64,000 nt of DNA from Propionispora sp. 2/2-37 (GTDB lineage Bacteria > Bacillota > Negativicutes > Propionisporales > Propionisporaceae). Positions 52,284 through 61,210 of this stretch are shown here, in pieces; within the stretch, counting starts at the first letter, position 1, and every line of letters begins with the position of its first letter. A program made the position numbers and the translations under genes. A model generated the notes under the pieces. The model was not told where the DNA came from. It ran no database searches and saw only the letters and a list, made by a program, of their open reading frames with translations. The stretch spans positions 62,001 through 126,000 of the forward strand of contig NZ_CYSP01000013.1 of assembly GCF_001298735.1 (NCBI RefSeq), given 5' to 3'.

Positions 52284-53177
52284 ATGATGAAGAAAGTGTG
52301 GAAACAGTATGCTTTTTTAGCGGTTGTTATGTTTATAGTATCCGCAATATTGGCAGGGTGTGGTTCTTCCAACGAACCGGCAAAAACTACTGCGGCCAGG
52401 AAAGATCCTAATGCCAGTGCCACGTTAAATACATTAAGAGAAAAAGGTGCTTTGATAGTAGGTTCCTCCAATGACGCCCCGTTTGCTTATATTGATGCAA
52501 CCAATAACCAGTTTTCCGGCGTCGATGCCGACATTATCAGGGAAGTCGCTAAACGTCTGGGCATTAATAAGGTGGAAATGAAGCAGATACCGTTTGAAAA
52601 TTTGCTGATTGAATTAAATAACGGCACTGTCGACATGGTCACCGATGCCATGTATATCAAACCGGAACGCTTGGAAAAAGCTTTATTTACCGATGTCTGG
52701 TATAAAGAAGGCGAAGCGGTTGTTGTTAAAAAAGATTCCAGCATTCAAACCAAAGAAGATCTAAAAGATAAAGTAGTTGGCGGGCAAAAGGGAACGGCTT
52801 TTCTGGAAGTAGCCCAGAAATGGCTGTCGGAAGGAAAAGTGAGGGATTTAAAAATATTCAGCAACCAGGCAGAACTGATGATGGCTGTTAATACCGGGAA
52901 AATTGATGCTTGCGTGACCGATGGCATTGTGGCCGGTTACACGATCAAGCAGGATTCGAGTCTGAACTTGAAAATCCTAAGCCCGTATGAAGCAGAGGCT
53001 GCAGGCAAAATTGGCGCTGCGTTACGTTTTGAAGATAAAGAATTTTTAGCTGAAGTCAATAAAGCGTTAAATGATATGAAACAAGACGGAACATTAATGA
53101 AAATTCTGCAGCAGTACGGTTTGAATGAAGATTATTTTGTAGCTGTTGATGACGGGAAAACCCAAAATGTGAAATAA
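52284..53177 (+). CDS. Polar amino acid substrate-binding lipoprotein
   Basis: A 297-residue bacterial solute-binding protein of family 3. Signal and lipobox: basic MMKKVWKQ, hydrophobic AFLAVVMFIVSAI, LAGC near residue 27. The domain begins GALIVGSSNDAPFAYID, then FSGVDADIIREVAKRLG and DMVTDAMYIKPERLEKALFT, typical of glutamine/cystine/lysine-type binders. GAGGGGGATGG lies before the ATG. It completes the importer for an amino acid or related amine, and the next genes are an aldehyde dehydrogenase and a class III aminotransferase. Confidence 0.92.
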   Translation: MMKKVWKQYAFLAVVMFIVSAILAGCGSSNEPAKTTAARKDPNASATLNTLREKGALIVGSSNDAPFAYIDATNNQFSGVDADIIREVAKRLGINKVEMKQIPFENLLIELNNGTVDMVTDAMYIKPERLEKALFTDVWYKEGEAVVVKKDSSIQTKEDLKDKVVGGQKGTAFLEVAQKWLSEGKVRDLKIFSNQAELMMAVNTGKIDACVTDGIVAGYTIKQDSSLNLKILSPYEAEAAGKIGAALRFEDKEFLAEVNKALNDMKQDGTLMKILQQYGLNEDYFVAVDDGKTQNVK

Positions 53178-53314
53178 TTACTGATCTATGGAAAAGGTAT
53201 AGACCGGGGTTGGCAGGAGGAAACTTGTGTTTCCTCCTGTGCAGTTTTGAGTTCTGTCCTTGCGGCATAGAAGATAGAAAACAGGAAGCTGTGCAATAAG
53301 GAGGAAATGATAAC

Positions 53315-54733
53315 GTGAAAAACCATGGTTTATTAATTGGCGGACAATGGATGACAACCGCTGAAAACATCGCTGTCATAAATAAAGCGACCGGCAGTGA
53401 ACTGGCTACTGTGTCCGTGGCCGGTGAAGCCGAGGTAAAAGCGGCGGTGGATGCTGCTGAAAAAGCATTGAGAACGGTGAAAATAGAGCCATACCAGCGG
53501 TATAGCATATTGATGAAAGCCAGCCGGCTTCTTATGGAAAAACAAAAGGAAATGGCGGAAATTCTCACCCAAGAAGTAGGAAAACCCATTAAGGAAGCCC
53601 TGGCGGAAGTAGCGCGGGCGCAGCAGACACTGATATTGTCCGCTGAAGAGGCAAAACGGCTGACGGGCGAGATGGTGCCCCTGGCCGGAGCGCCGGGTTG
53701 CGGCAATCGCTGGGCTTTTACCCTGCGGATGCCGGTGGGGGTTGTATGCGCAATTACTCCATTTAATTTCCCGCTTAATCTAGCCTGTCATAAGATCGGA
53801 CCGGCCTTGGCTGCCGGAAACTCGGTGGTATATAAACCGGCAACCGTTACCCCGTTGTCAGCCGTACTGTTGTGCGAAATCTTTACGGAAGCGGGATTGC
53901 CCGACGGGTACCTGAATCTGGTGACAGGGTCGGGAGCAAAACTGGGGGCGCTCTTGACGGAAGAGGAACGGATTCGTTTTTACAGCTTTACCGGCAGTCC
54001 GGCTGTGGGGAAAAGTTTGTTAAAGAATGCCGGTTTCCGGCGTGTGGCGCTGGAATTAGGTTCGAATTCCGCCAATATTGTACATAACGATGCGGATATT
54101 CCTGCGACTGCCGGGTTATGTGCCAAATATGCTTTTGCCAATGCGGGACAGGTTTGCATTTCCTGCCAGCGGGTTTATGTTCAGCGCAGCGTTTACCAGG
54201 AATTTTGCGATCATGCCGTAGCGTATGCCCAAAAGGTTGTTATGGGTGATCCTCTTGATCCGGCCACTGATATTGGTCCGATGATCAGCGAGCCGGAAGC
54301 AGTGCGGGCAGAGAACTGGGTCAATGAGGCGGTCCGGGAGGGCGCTGCCGTATTAACAGGCGGCAAACGCCGCGGAGCCTGGTTTGAGCCAACCATCCTG
54401 ACGAATGTCCGGCCCGATATGAAGATTGTGTGTATGGAAGCTTTTGCTCCTGTTTTCTCTATCGTACCTTATGATTCTATTCAGGAAGCCATAGATCTGG
54501 TCAATGATTCTGCCTACGGCCTGCAAGCCGGCGTGTTTACCGCTTCTTTGGAAATCGCCAGAGAATGCGCCATGAAAATCGAGGCCGGCGGGGTTATCAT
54601 TAATGACGGGGCAACCTTCAGGACAGACAATATGCCGTATGGCGGCGTTAAAGAAAGCGGTATCGGCAAGGAAGGGCCGCAGTATGCGGTGAAAGAAATG
54701 ACGGAAGAAAAACTAATCGTCTTTACGTTTTAA
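53315..54733 (+). CDS. NAD(P)-dependent aldehyde dehydrogenase
   Basis: A 472-residue enzyme of the aldehyde dehydrogenase superfamily. Key residues: the ITPFNFPLNLACHKIGPALA region, GSPAVGKSLLKNAG (cofactor loop), RRVALELGSNSANIV (general-base Glu in ELGSNS), NAGQVCISCQRVYV (catalytic Cys), and EAFAPVFSI near the end. It would oxidise a semialdehyde to its acid, acting after the aminotransferase. The start is a GTG at 53315 with AAGGAGG before it. The PucR gene follows 40 bases downstream, and the GabT-like gene further on. Confidence 0.92.
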   Translation: MKNHGLLIGGQWMTTAENIAVINKATGSELATVSVAGEAEVKAAVDAAEKALRTVKIEPYQRYSILMKASRLLMEKQKEMAEILTQEVGKPIKEALAEVARAQQTLILSAEEAKRLTGEMVPLAGAPGCGNRWAFTLRMPVGVVCAITPFNFPLNLACHKIGPALAAGNSVVYKPATVTPLSAVLLCEIFTEAGLPDGYLNLVTGSGAKLGALLTEEERIRFYSFTGSPAVGKSLLKNAGFRRVALELGSNSANIVHNDADIPATAGLCAKYAFANAGQVCISCQRVYVQRSVYQEFCDHAVAYAQKVVMGDPLDPATDIGPMISEPEAVRAENWVNEAVREGAAVLTGGKRRGAWFEPTILTNVRPDMKIVCMEAFAPVFSIVPYDSIQEAIDLVNDSAYGLQAGVFTASLEIARECAMKIEAGGVIINDGATFRTDNMPYGGVKESGIGKEGPQYAVKEMTEEKLIVFTF

Positions 54734-54772
54734 CCTTAACAAATAATTACACTGAGAGGAGGATGCCGGGTC

Positions 54773-56008
54773 ATGATCAGTTGCCGCGAAGTGATCAGTT
54801 TGCCTTCCCTGGCTAAAATAAATATTGTGGCCGGGCATTCCGGCTTAAACCGCCTGGTGCGCTGGGTACATTTTATTGATTTGCCCGACGTTCTCCCCTG
54901 GGTACAGGGTGGCGAACTGCTGATTATCACTGGCATCGGCCTGAACGGTGATGTCGGTAAACTGGAGGCTGTGGTAAGGGGAATTATCAAAAAGAAACTG
55001 GCCGGACTGATTATTAATATTGGTCCTTATATCAGGGAAATTCCGCCTGAAGTTCTCCGCCTGGCCGATCAAGCCGGGTTTCCTGTTTTTGAACTTCCCT
55101 GGGAAGTTAAACTTATTGAGGTGACCAGGGAAATCTGCAGTCATATTGTCCTGAAACAAACCGAGGAACGGTCAATCAAGGATTTTTTGGAACAACTCCT
55201 GCTTTTCCCTTTGGTTGATACGGAAGTGCTCATTCAGCGGGCGGCTTATTATGGCTATGATCTGACCAAACCCCACCAGGTTGCCATCATAAGCCCTGTC
55301 CAGTTGACTAATTTTCTTCAGGAAAACAAGGTGAATGATGAAAAAGCCCTGGTAGCCTTTAAAGTGCGTTTTGAAAATAGTATCCGTGAGGCTTTAAAGC
55401 TACGTGGTGAAAAAGTTTTGCAAATGTTGTGGGCTGATGATGTTGTTTTACTGATGCCCTGTGACAGGAGCAGTACGGGAGAGCAGCAGAATACCGGCAT
55501 ATTAACGGCAGTTTTTGAGCGGCTTGCAGCTGAAATGCCGGGCTTGGCGGTTACGGCGGCCTTAGGCGGCAGCTTCGACTGTTTGCAGGATGCCAGAAAA
55601 AGTTATCTGCAGGCCACGAAAGTTCTGCGGCTTTTTGCCGACTCAAAGACGGCTTCGCTGCCTATATATGCTTATGAGCAACTGGGTATTTATAAATTGC
55701 TGCTGGAGATCGGTTCGGACAAACTGGCGCTGTATTATGAGGAAGTCATTGAGCCGCTTAATGAATATGACCGGACGCATCAGATGAATCTGGTCAACAG
55801 CTTATTTGTTTATTTTGAGGAAAATTGCAATGCGGCGCAAACTGCTAAACGTCTGTTCGTCCACCGCAATACCCTGGATTACCGCTTGAAAAAAATTGAG
55901 GAAATCAGCGGCAGGAGTTTATCTGATCCTTACGACCGCTTGACGCTGCAACTGGGAGTTATTGTGGGAAAACAAATGTCCAGTGGATTTTTTTCTTTTG
56001 ATGCGTGA
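54773..56008 (+). CDS. PucR-family transcriptional regulator (3)
   Basis: A 411-residue PucR protein: N-domain (PSLAKINIVAGHSGLNRLVR, WVQGGELLIITGIGL), CdaR-like middle, and a C-terminal helix-turn-helix (CNAAQTAKRLFVHRNTLDYR then LKKIEEISG). It is the closest relative here of PucR 2, sharing NIGPYIREIP and a long neighbouring run. AGGAGG lies twelve bases before the ATG. It sits between the aldehyde dehydrogenase and aminotransferase genes and probably activates them in response to their substrate. Confidence 0.92.
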   Translation: MISCREVISLPSLAKINIVAGHSGLNRLVRWVHFIDLPDVLPWVQGGELLIITGIGLNGDVGKLEAVVRGIIKKKLAGLIINIGPYIREIPPEVLRLADQAGFPVFELPWEVKLIEVTREICSHIVLKQTEERSIKDFLEQLLLFPLVDTEVLIQRAAYYGYDLTKPHQVAIISPVQLTNFLQENKVNDEKALVAFKVRFENSIREALKLRGEKVLQMLWADDVVLLMPCDRSSTGEQQNTGILTAVFERLAAEMPGLAVTAALGGSFDCLQDARKSYLQATKVLRLFADSKTASLPIYAYEQLGIYKLLLEIGSDKLALYYEEVIEPLNEYDRTHQMNLVNSLFVYFEENCNAAQTAKRLFVHRNTLDYRLKKIEEISGRSLSDPYDRLTLQLGVIVGKQMSSGFFSFDA

Positions 56009-56196
56009 CGGGGTGAATATGTCACAAAGGAGCGTAACAATTCCTGTGATCTATTCACATAGACGCTGGGGAGTGAATTTGGTACTATTAAACCGTAGCA
56101 AATAGAATGGCATGCCAGGCAATGGTGCTGAATGACATCCGGAGAGGATTAGTTCAGCCTTTTCTTTTTGATAATTCATGTAGGGAGATGTTTACA

Positions 56197-57516
56197 ATGA
56201 GCAGTACGGAAAGTAGAACCGAAAGATTAATCCGGCGGAAAAACAAGGCGGTTGCCAGGGGAATTGCCAATTCTACCGGCGTTTTCGTAGAAAAAGCCAG
56301 GGGAGCTGTTATTACCGATGTCGAAGGCAGGGATTTTCTGGATTTTTATGCCGGTGTAGGGGTTTTAAATATAGGACATTGTCCGGAACCTGTGGTGAAT
56401 GCCATCAAAAAACAGGCGGACCAACTGCTGCATTCTTTCTTTGCCATCGCCATGTACGAACCTTATGTGGCCCTTGCCGAAAAGATGAATTCCCTTATGC
56501 CGGGGCCGGCTCCGAAAAAGACCATGTTTGCCAACAGTGGAGCGGAAGCGGTGGAGAATGCGGTGAAAATTGCCCGGCATGCTACGAAACGTACCGGAAT
56601 TATCGCTTTTGAATGTGCCTTTCACGGGCGGACTTTTATGACGATGAGCCTTACCAGTAAAGTAAAGCCCTACAAATACGGTTTCGGGCCGTTTGCTCCC
56701 GAAATATATAAAGTACCCTCCGCCTACTGTTACCGCTGTCATTATCGCTCCAGCTATCCGGAATGCGGTATGCATTGTTTGGAGAATTTTGAACGGTTCT
56801 TTGCCGCAGAAATTGATGCCGAGCATATTGCCGCTATGATCATTGAACCCATTCAGGGCGAAGGCGGTTTTATCGTACCGCCGCCGGAATTTTTGCCGGG
56901 CCTCAAGTCGATTTGTGAAAGCAAGGGTATTTTATTTATTGCCGACGAAGTACAAAGCGGCTTTGCCCGTACCGGAAAGATGTTTGCCATCGAAAACTGG
57001 GGTGTGGAGCCGGACTTGATGACCACGGCAAAATCCATTGCCGCCGGTGTTCCCCTTAGTGCCGTAAGCGGTAAAGCGGAGTACATGGACGCTCCTGATG
57101 CGGGAAATATTGGCGGGACTTACGGCGGCAATCCTTTAGCCTGTGTGGCTGGTCTGGAAACCATTAGATTTATTGAGGACAACCAGCTTTGCAGCCGGGC
57201 AGAGGAAATCGGCCGGACAACGATGACCCGTCTAAAAGCCCTGCAGGAACGATGTCCTGCCATTGGAGAAGTACGGGGGATGGGCGCCATGATCGGAATC
57301 GAACTGGTTAAGGACCGCCGGACCAAAGAGCCGGCTAAAGAATTAACCGGCAAGGTTGTAAAGTATTGCCTGGAACAGGGGGTCATGCTGATCAGCGCCG
57401 GCATCTTCAGTAACGTCATCCGTTTATTGATTCCCCTGGTGGTCACAGACCAACAGCTGGACCACGGGCTTACCGTTTTGGAGCAGAGTATTTTAAAAGC
57501 TGCTGCTGAAGGATAA
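56197..57516 (+). CDS. Class III aminotransferase (2), 4-aminobutyrate aminotransferase-like
   Basis: A 439-residue PLP enzyme most like GabT: DFYAGVGVLNIGHCPEPVV, FANSGAEAVENAVKIARHAT, FHGRTFMTMSLTSK, IEPIQGEGGFIVPP, the PLP-contacting ADEVQSGFARTGK and the catalytic lysine in TTAKSIAAGVPLSAV. It shares the four-cysteine insert (CYRCHYR and ECGMHC) with aminotransferase 1. The start is the ATG at 56197 (GGGAG upstream), not the longer frame from 56107. With the aldehyde dehydrogenase upstream it can turn GABA or a similar omega-amino acid into the dicarboxylic acid, with a polar amino acid importer to supply it. Confidence 0.92.
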   Translation: MSSTESRTERLIRRKNKAVARGIANSTGVFVEKARGAVITDVEGRDFLDFYAGVGVLNIGHCPEPVVNAIKKQADQLLHSFFAIAMYEPYVALAEKMNSLMPGPAPKKTMFANSGAEAVENAVKIARHATKRTGIIAFECAFHGRTFMTMSLTSKVKPYKYGFGPFAPEIYKVPSAYCYRCHYRSSYPECGMHCLENFERFFAAEIDAEHIAAMIIEPIQGEGGFIVPPPEFLPGLKSICESKGILFIADEVQSGFARTGKMFAIENWGVEPDLMTTAKSIAAGVPLSAVSGKAEYMDAPDAGNIGGTYGGNPLACVAGLETIRFIEDNQLCSRAEEIGRTTMTRLKALQERCPAIGEVRGMGAMIGIELVKDRRTKEPAKELTGKVVKYCLEQGVMLISAGIFSNVIRLLIPLVVTDQQLDHGLTVLEQSILKAAAEG

Positions 57517-57555
57517 GAGGAAAGCAGGAACGCCAAAAGTGAGGCCCATAAGTTG

Positions 57556-57605
57556 GATCGCTGCCCGTTTCACATCAGTTTGTGAAATGGCGGCGGTCTT
57601 TTTTT
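57556..57605 (+). terminator. Terminator after aminotransferase 2
   Basis: GATCGCTGCC and TTTCAC pair with GTGAAA and GGCGGCGGTC, followed by a T-run. Confidence 0.85.
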
Positions 57606-57700
57606 ACAAGAAAAAGACGTAAACTCTTCAGGTCATGGCAGGGATAATCCGGAGAAAGCGGAAATAAACTAAAGAGAAAAGGAGATGGGGAGATGGTGAA

Positions 57701-58801
57701 TTGAAAAAAATCAATGTGGGTATTTTATTCGGCGGCAGGTCTACAGAACACGAAGTTTCCCTGCAGTCGGCAAAAAATGTGATTGATGCCATTGATCAGG
57801 AAAAATATGATATTACCTTGCTGGGCATTGATAAGGCCGGTCGTTGGTACTTAAACAACCGCTCGCAGTTTTTGCTCAACAGCGATGATCCCAAAACCAT
57901 AGCGCTTAAGACCGGCAGGGATGTCGTTTTAGTGCCGGGCAATGAGAAAAATCAGCTGATCGGGGTTTTCGATAAAACGGCAGCTGCCAATATTGATGTT
58001 GTTTTTCCTATTCTGCACGGTCCCTATGGTGAGGATGGAACAGTTCAGGGATTGCTGAAATTAGCGGACATTCCTTTTGTGGGACCCGGTGTGCTGGCAT
58101 CGGCGGTAGGTATGGATAAAGATGTCGCCAAGCGCCTCTTGCGGGATGCCGGCATTCCGATAGCAAGGTTTAGGGTTTATTATCAATGGGATCAGGAGTC
58201 CCTGGATTTCCAGGATATTTCTAAGCAGCTCGGACTTCCTTTCTTTGTTAAACCGGCTAACGCAGGCTCGTCCGTCGGGGTTAGTAAAGTGAAGAATGAA
58301 GCCCAGTTCCATCAAGCGGTTAAAGAGGCATTTGCTTTTGATAATAAAATATTGATTGAGGAATTTATTGAAGGCCGTGAAGTGGAGTGTGCCGTATTAG
58401 GCAACGAAAAACCGGTTGCTTCCCGTGTTGGTGAAATCATAGCGCAGCAAGAATTTTATTCTTATGAGGCAAAATATATAGATGAAAACGGAGCCATTCT
58501 GCAAATCCCGGCCCAGCTTCCGGCAGAGACGGAAAAACTGATTCAGGATACGGCCGTTAACACCTTCCGGGTACTTTGCTGTGAAGGGATGGCCAGAGTA
58601 GATTTTTTCCTCACGAAAGATAATAATATTGTCGTTAATGAAATTAATACCATACCGGGCTTTACCAAAATAAGCATGTACCCGAAGTTATGGGAAATCA
58701 GCGGCATTACCTATCGGGATTTAATCGACAGACTGATTCAATTGGCGCTGGAAAAACATAAGGGAGAACGCAATTTAAAAACCTCCTATTCGGGAAAATA
58801 A
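57701..58801 (+). CDS. ddl: D-alanine-D-alanine ligase
   Basis: A 366-residue ATP-grasp enzyme joining two D-alanines for peptidoglycan. Landmarks: GILFGGRSTEHEVSLQSAKN at the start, FPILHGPYGEDGTVQGLL, VGPGVLASAVGMDKDVAKRL, FVKPANAGSSVGVSKV, FIEGREVECAVLG and VNEINTIPGFTKISMYPKLW. It is closest to the DdlA type. The start is a TTG at 57701 preceded by GGGAG; no ATG fits as well. A terminator follows directly, so it is a single gene without link to the catabolic genes before it. Confidence 0.95.
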   Translation: MKKINVGILFGGRSTEHEVSLQSAKNVIDAIDQEKYDITLLGIDKAGRWYLNNRSQFLLNSDDPKTIALKTGRDVVLVPGNEKNQLIGVFDKTAAANIDVVFPILHGPYGEDGTVQGLLKLADIPFVGPGVLASAVGMDKDVAKRLLRDAGIPIARFRVYYQWDQESLDFQDISKQLGLPFFVKPANAGSSVGVSKVKNEAQFHQAVKEAFAFDNKILIEEFIEGREVECAVLGNEKPVASRVGEIIAQQEFYSYEAKYIDENGAILQIPAQLPAETEKLIQDTAVNTFRVLCCEGMARVDFFLTKDNNIVVNEINTIPGFTKISMYPKLWEISGITYRDLIDRLIQLALEKHKGERNLKTSYSGK

Positions 58802-58810
58802 TAAAAAGAA

Positions 58811-58846
58811 CTAAAATAATGCCTGGGAAGCCAGGCATTATTTTAG
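58811..58846 (+). terminator. Terminator after ddl
   Basis: CTAAAATAATGCCTGG pairs perfectly with CCAGGCATTATTTTAG around GAAG. Confidence 0.9.
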
Positions 58847-58919
58847 TTTAATCCGGAAGAATCGGCGGTGAAAAGAGTATACGTACGTATTGAAAATGAA
58901 GAGAAGTTATTGTATGATT

Positions 58920-58936
58920 ATAGTATCAGGTGATAA
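58920..58936 (+). promoter_or_regulatory. FapR-like operator upstream of fabH
   Basis: ATAGTATCAGGTGATAA matches 14 of 17 positions of the B. subtilis FapR site read on the complement (TTAGTATCAGGTACTAA). It lies 29 bases before fabH, a classic FapR target, next to an AT-rich TATTATAAT -10-like box. Confidence 0.5.
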
Positions 58937-58964
58937 TACCATATTATAATTTTGTGAGGTAGCG

Positions 58965-59948
58965 ATGAATAGTAAGTCACAGGCAAAAATAACGGCTTTG
59001 GGTGCGTATCTCCCGTCAAAAAAATTAACGAATCATGATCTCGAAGGTATGGTTAACACCAGTGATGAGTGGATCGTCCGCCGCACCGGCGTACAGGAAA
59101 GACGAATAGCGAATCGGGATGAGTTTGCCAGTGATTTGGCCATACAGGCCGTGACAAACCTGATAGAAGAGCAGCAAGTGAATATAGCCGATGTCGATAT
59201 GGTTATTGTTACCACATTTACTCCTGACCATTTGACACCCACTGTTTCGGCACTGGTACAGGGACATTTCGGGATAAAACATGCGGGGACAATGGATATC
59301 AATGCCGCCTGCACGGGTTTTGTATATGGACTTTGCGTGGCCGATTCCCTGATTAGTGCCGGGCACAGCAACAAGGTACTGGTGATTGCCGCCGAGGTAA
59401 TCAGTAAAGTGGTGGATTATTCGGACAGAAATACCTGCGTACTGTTTGGCGATGCCGCTGTTGCCGCATTGGTTGAACGGACTTATGGCAAAGGGAGTTT
59501 TATTGCCTCCTCATTTGCTTCTGACGGCAGCTTGGCCGGGTATGCCTCCTGCAGCAATTTGTCGGCAAAGATTCATGGCAAAGAGCTGGGGAAGGAGCGG
59601 ACATTTCAACAGGAGGGTAAACTCTTGTATGAATATGTGGTGAAACATATCCCCGATAGCGTGAAGGGTTTAGTAACAAAGGCGGGTTTAACTCTAACCG
59701 GTGTAGACTGGTTTGTTCCGCATAGCGCTAACCTGCGAATGATTCAGGCTATTTGCGAGCGTCTTGACTTTCCGCTGGACAGAACACTGATAAGTAATGA
59801 GTTTTACGGTAATACCTCCTCGGCTTCCATTCCTCTGGGCATGTGGGCGGCGTTACAACAGGGGCGGATTAAGAACGGGAATATCATGGTATTATATGGT
59901 TTTGGTGCCGGGCTGACTTATGGCGGCATTGTCTTTGAGTGGCAATAA
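58965..59948 (+). CDS. fabH: Beta-ketoacyl-ACP synthase III
   Basis: A 327-residue KAS III enzyme that condenses acetyl-CoA (or another primer) with malonyl-ACP to start fatty acid chains. Catalytic Cys in DINAACTGFVYGL (about residue 113), His in WFVPHSANLRMI, Asn in FYGNTSSASIPLG. The N-terminus AYLPSKKLTNHDLEGMVNTS with DEWIVRRTGVQERR is also characteristic. It is isolated from other fab genes, which is unusual but seen for second copies. A FapR-like site lies upstream. The copy could serve a special primer, but this cannot be told from the sequence. Confidence 0.94.
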   Translation: MNSKSQAKITALGAYLPSKKLTNHDLEGMVNTSDEWIVRRTGVQERRIANRDEFASDLAIQAVTNLIEEQQVNIADVDMVIVTTFTPDHLTPTVSALVQGHFGIKHAGTMDINAACTGFVYGLCVADSLISAGHSNKVLVIAAEVISKVVDYSDRNTCVLFGDAAVAALVERTYGKGSFIASSFASDGSLAGYASCSNLSAKIHGKELGKERTFQQEGKLLYEYVVKHIPDSVKGLVTKAGLTLTGVDWFVPHSANLRMIQAICERLDFPLDRTLISNEFYGNTSSASIPLGMWAALQQGRIKNGNIMVLYGFGAGLTYGGIVFEWQ

Positions 59949-60023
59949 CCGGGCAGGCCGGACGCAAAGAATCAATTAACCCCGTGGTTTCGGCCGCTTT
60001 CTTTGAAATCCAGCTAAACGGTG

Positions 60024-60039
60024 TTGCCGTATACGGCAA
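60024..60039. repeat. Perfect 16-base palindrome
   Basis: TTGCCGTATACGGCAA, about 75 bases after fabH and 107 before the next gene. Operator or hairpin; no assignment. Confidence 0.5.
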
Positions 60040-60145
60040 ATTTTACATGCTGATCATTATTGTAAAGGAATATGTCGAAATTAGTAGGATTAAGTAAATA
60101 GATTTATCATAGCTTTAGGAATTTTGCTATATATGGAGTGGTAAA

Positions 60146-60520
60146 ATGGTTAACTTTAATCAGAAGCTGGAACATGCATGCCGCGTTTTTGCTGTAAGCA
60201 TAAATCAGGTATGTGAAGATACAGGAATCAGGCCGTTTGCCTTGTATTTGCACGCCACAGATCAGTTGCCGCTCAAACGCAGGGATATGCTTAGATTGTG
60301 TGCGTATTTCGGGGTGGTTGATGATTATTTTGTAAATGCCAGGATTCGGTATATCGATCGGGAAAAACTGCCGGAGGTATTGCGTGGTTTTATTACACCC
60401 CGGCGCCGGATTATGCATTACGAAGAAAATAATGAAGATGTGCCCATGCTTTTGGGTGAGAAAGCCCTGGCAGAATATAAAAGCATGCTGGCTGCCGTGT
60501 ATTCAGGCAAGCAGCAATAA
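60146..60520 (+). CDS. Hypothetical protein with HTH-like N-terminus (124 aa)
   Basis: Not assigned. Residues about 8-65 look like a degenerate Cro/CI-type helix-turn-helix (FAVSINQVCEDTGIRPFALY, then LPLKRRDMLRLCAYFGVVDD), with a basic segment (FITPRRRIMHY) and an acidic C-terminal helix. GGAGTGG lies before the ATG. It could be a small DNA-binding protein. A palindrome lies in the gap before it. It stands alone. Confidence 0.6.
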   Translation: MVNFNQKLEHACRVFAVSINQVCEDTGIRPFALYLHATDQLPLKRRDMLRLCAYFGVVDDYFVNARIRYIDREKLPEVLRGFITPRRRIMHYEENNEDVPMLLGEKALAEYKSMLAAVYSGKQQ

Positions 60521-60650
60521 AAATCAAATTTAGTATGGTTGGTTGCTCATATAGGTATTCTTTTTTATTTACTACAAAATGACTACTTAGTCACAATTTT
60601 GTCATATTTCCAGATTATACTGTGGATAGTAAATAAAGGAGGGATTCCCC

Positions 60651-60962
60651 GTGAACAAGTTAGCCAAAAAAGTTATCGTTTATTCCCTGGTAGGTATCAT
60701 GCAATTCGGTTTCGGAGCATCCGTAATAGAAGCCTCTCCCAGAGATCATCATGACTGGCAGGCACACCACCGGTATGATAAAGACCGCGAGCAAAGAATA
60801 AGAGAAGAAAATAGGCGGCATGAACGGGAGATGAGACGGCGTCATCATGAGAGTGAAAGAGAATGGCGCGAACGGCAACAACGAGAAAAAGAGCACCATG
60901 AAGAAATTATGAGAACACTTGGAGGATTAGCCATTCTGGGAATTATATTAAGCAACAATTGA
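60651..60962 (+). CDS. Small exported Arg/Glu/His-rich protein (103 aa)
   Basis: An unrecognised protein with an N-terminal signal sequence (KKVIVYSLVGIMQFGFGASV, cleavage near VIEAS) and a very polar central coiled-coil-like stretch of about 55 residues almost wholly Arg, Glu and His (for example REQRIREENRRHEREMRRRH), ending with a short hydrophobic segment (TLGGLAILGIIL). The histidine clusters suggest metal binding. The start is a GTG with AGGAGG nine bases upstream. A terminator follows at once. Confidence 0.75.
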   Translation: MNKLAKKVIVYSLVGIMQFGFGASVIEASPRDHHDWQAHHRYDKDREQRIREENRRHEREMRRRHHESEREWRERQQREKEHHEEIMRTLGGLAILGIILSNN

Positions 60963-60968
60963 AAAGAG

Positions 60969-61010
60969 GAAGCTCCTTTTGCCGGTTGGGCAAAGAGAGC
61001 TTCTTTATTA
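60969..61010 (+). terminator. Terminator after the small exported protein gene
   Basis: GAAGCTC and TTTGCC pair with GGCAAA and GAGCTTC, then a T-rich tail. Confidence 0.85.
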
Positions 61011-61029
61011 TGTTACCGGGCAGGGGTGT

Positions 61030-61170
61030 TTTGTGCGGCAGCCGCAGGGTAACCGTTGTTCCTTCTCCCGGAGTGCTGTTCAGTTCAAGGGCAACGACTA
61101 AACCGATAAAATTGGTTGCGGCGAGAATTTTAGTCAGGTTCTGTAATAAATAGGATTGTTCTGTCAGCAA
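61030..61170 (-). pseudogene. Histidine-kinase ATPase-domain remnant
   Basis: On the minus strand a short open frame reads LLQNLTKILAATNF, like the N-box helix of sensor kinases (NLLKNAIEAT), and soon after LNSTPGEGTTVTLRLP, the G2/G3-box end of the HATPase domain. The ATP-lid and G1 box between them are gone. It looks like a kinase end with its middle deleted. No start signal is evident, and its tail overlaps the terminator of the gene before it. Confidence 0.5.
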
Positions 61171-61210
61171 TCAAATTCGGTTGACTAGAAATAGAGGAGA
61201 ATATAATAGC

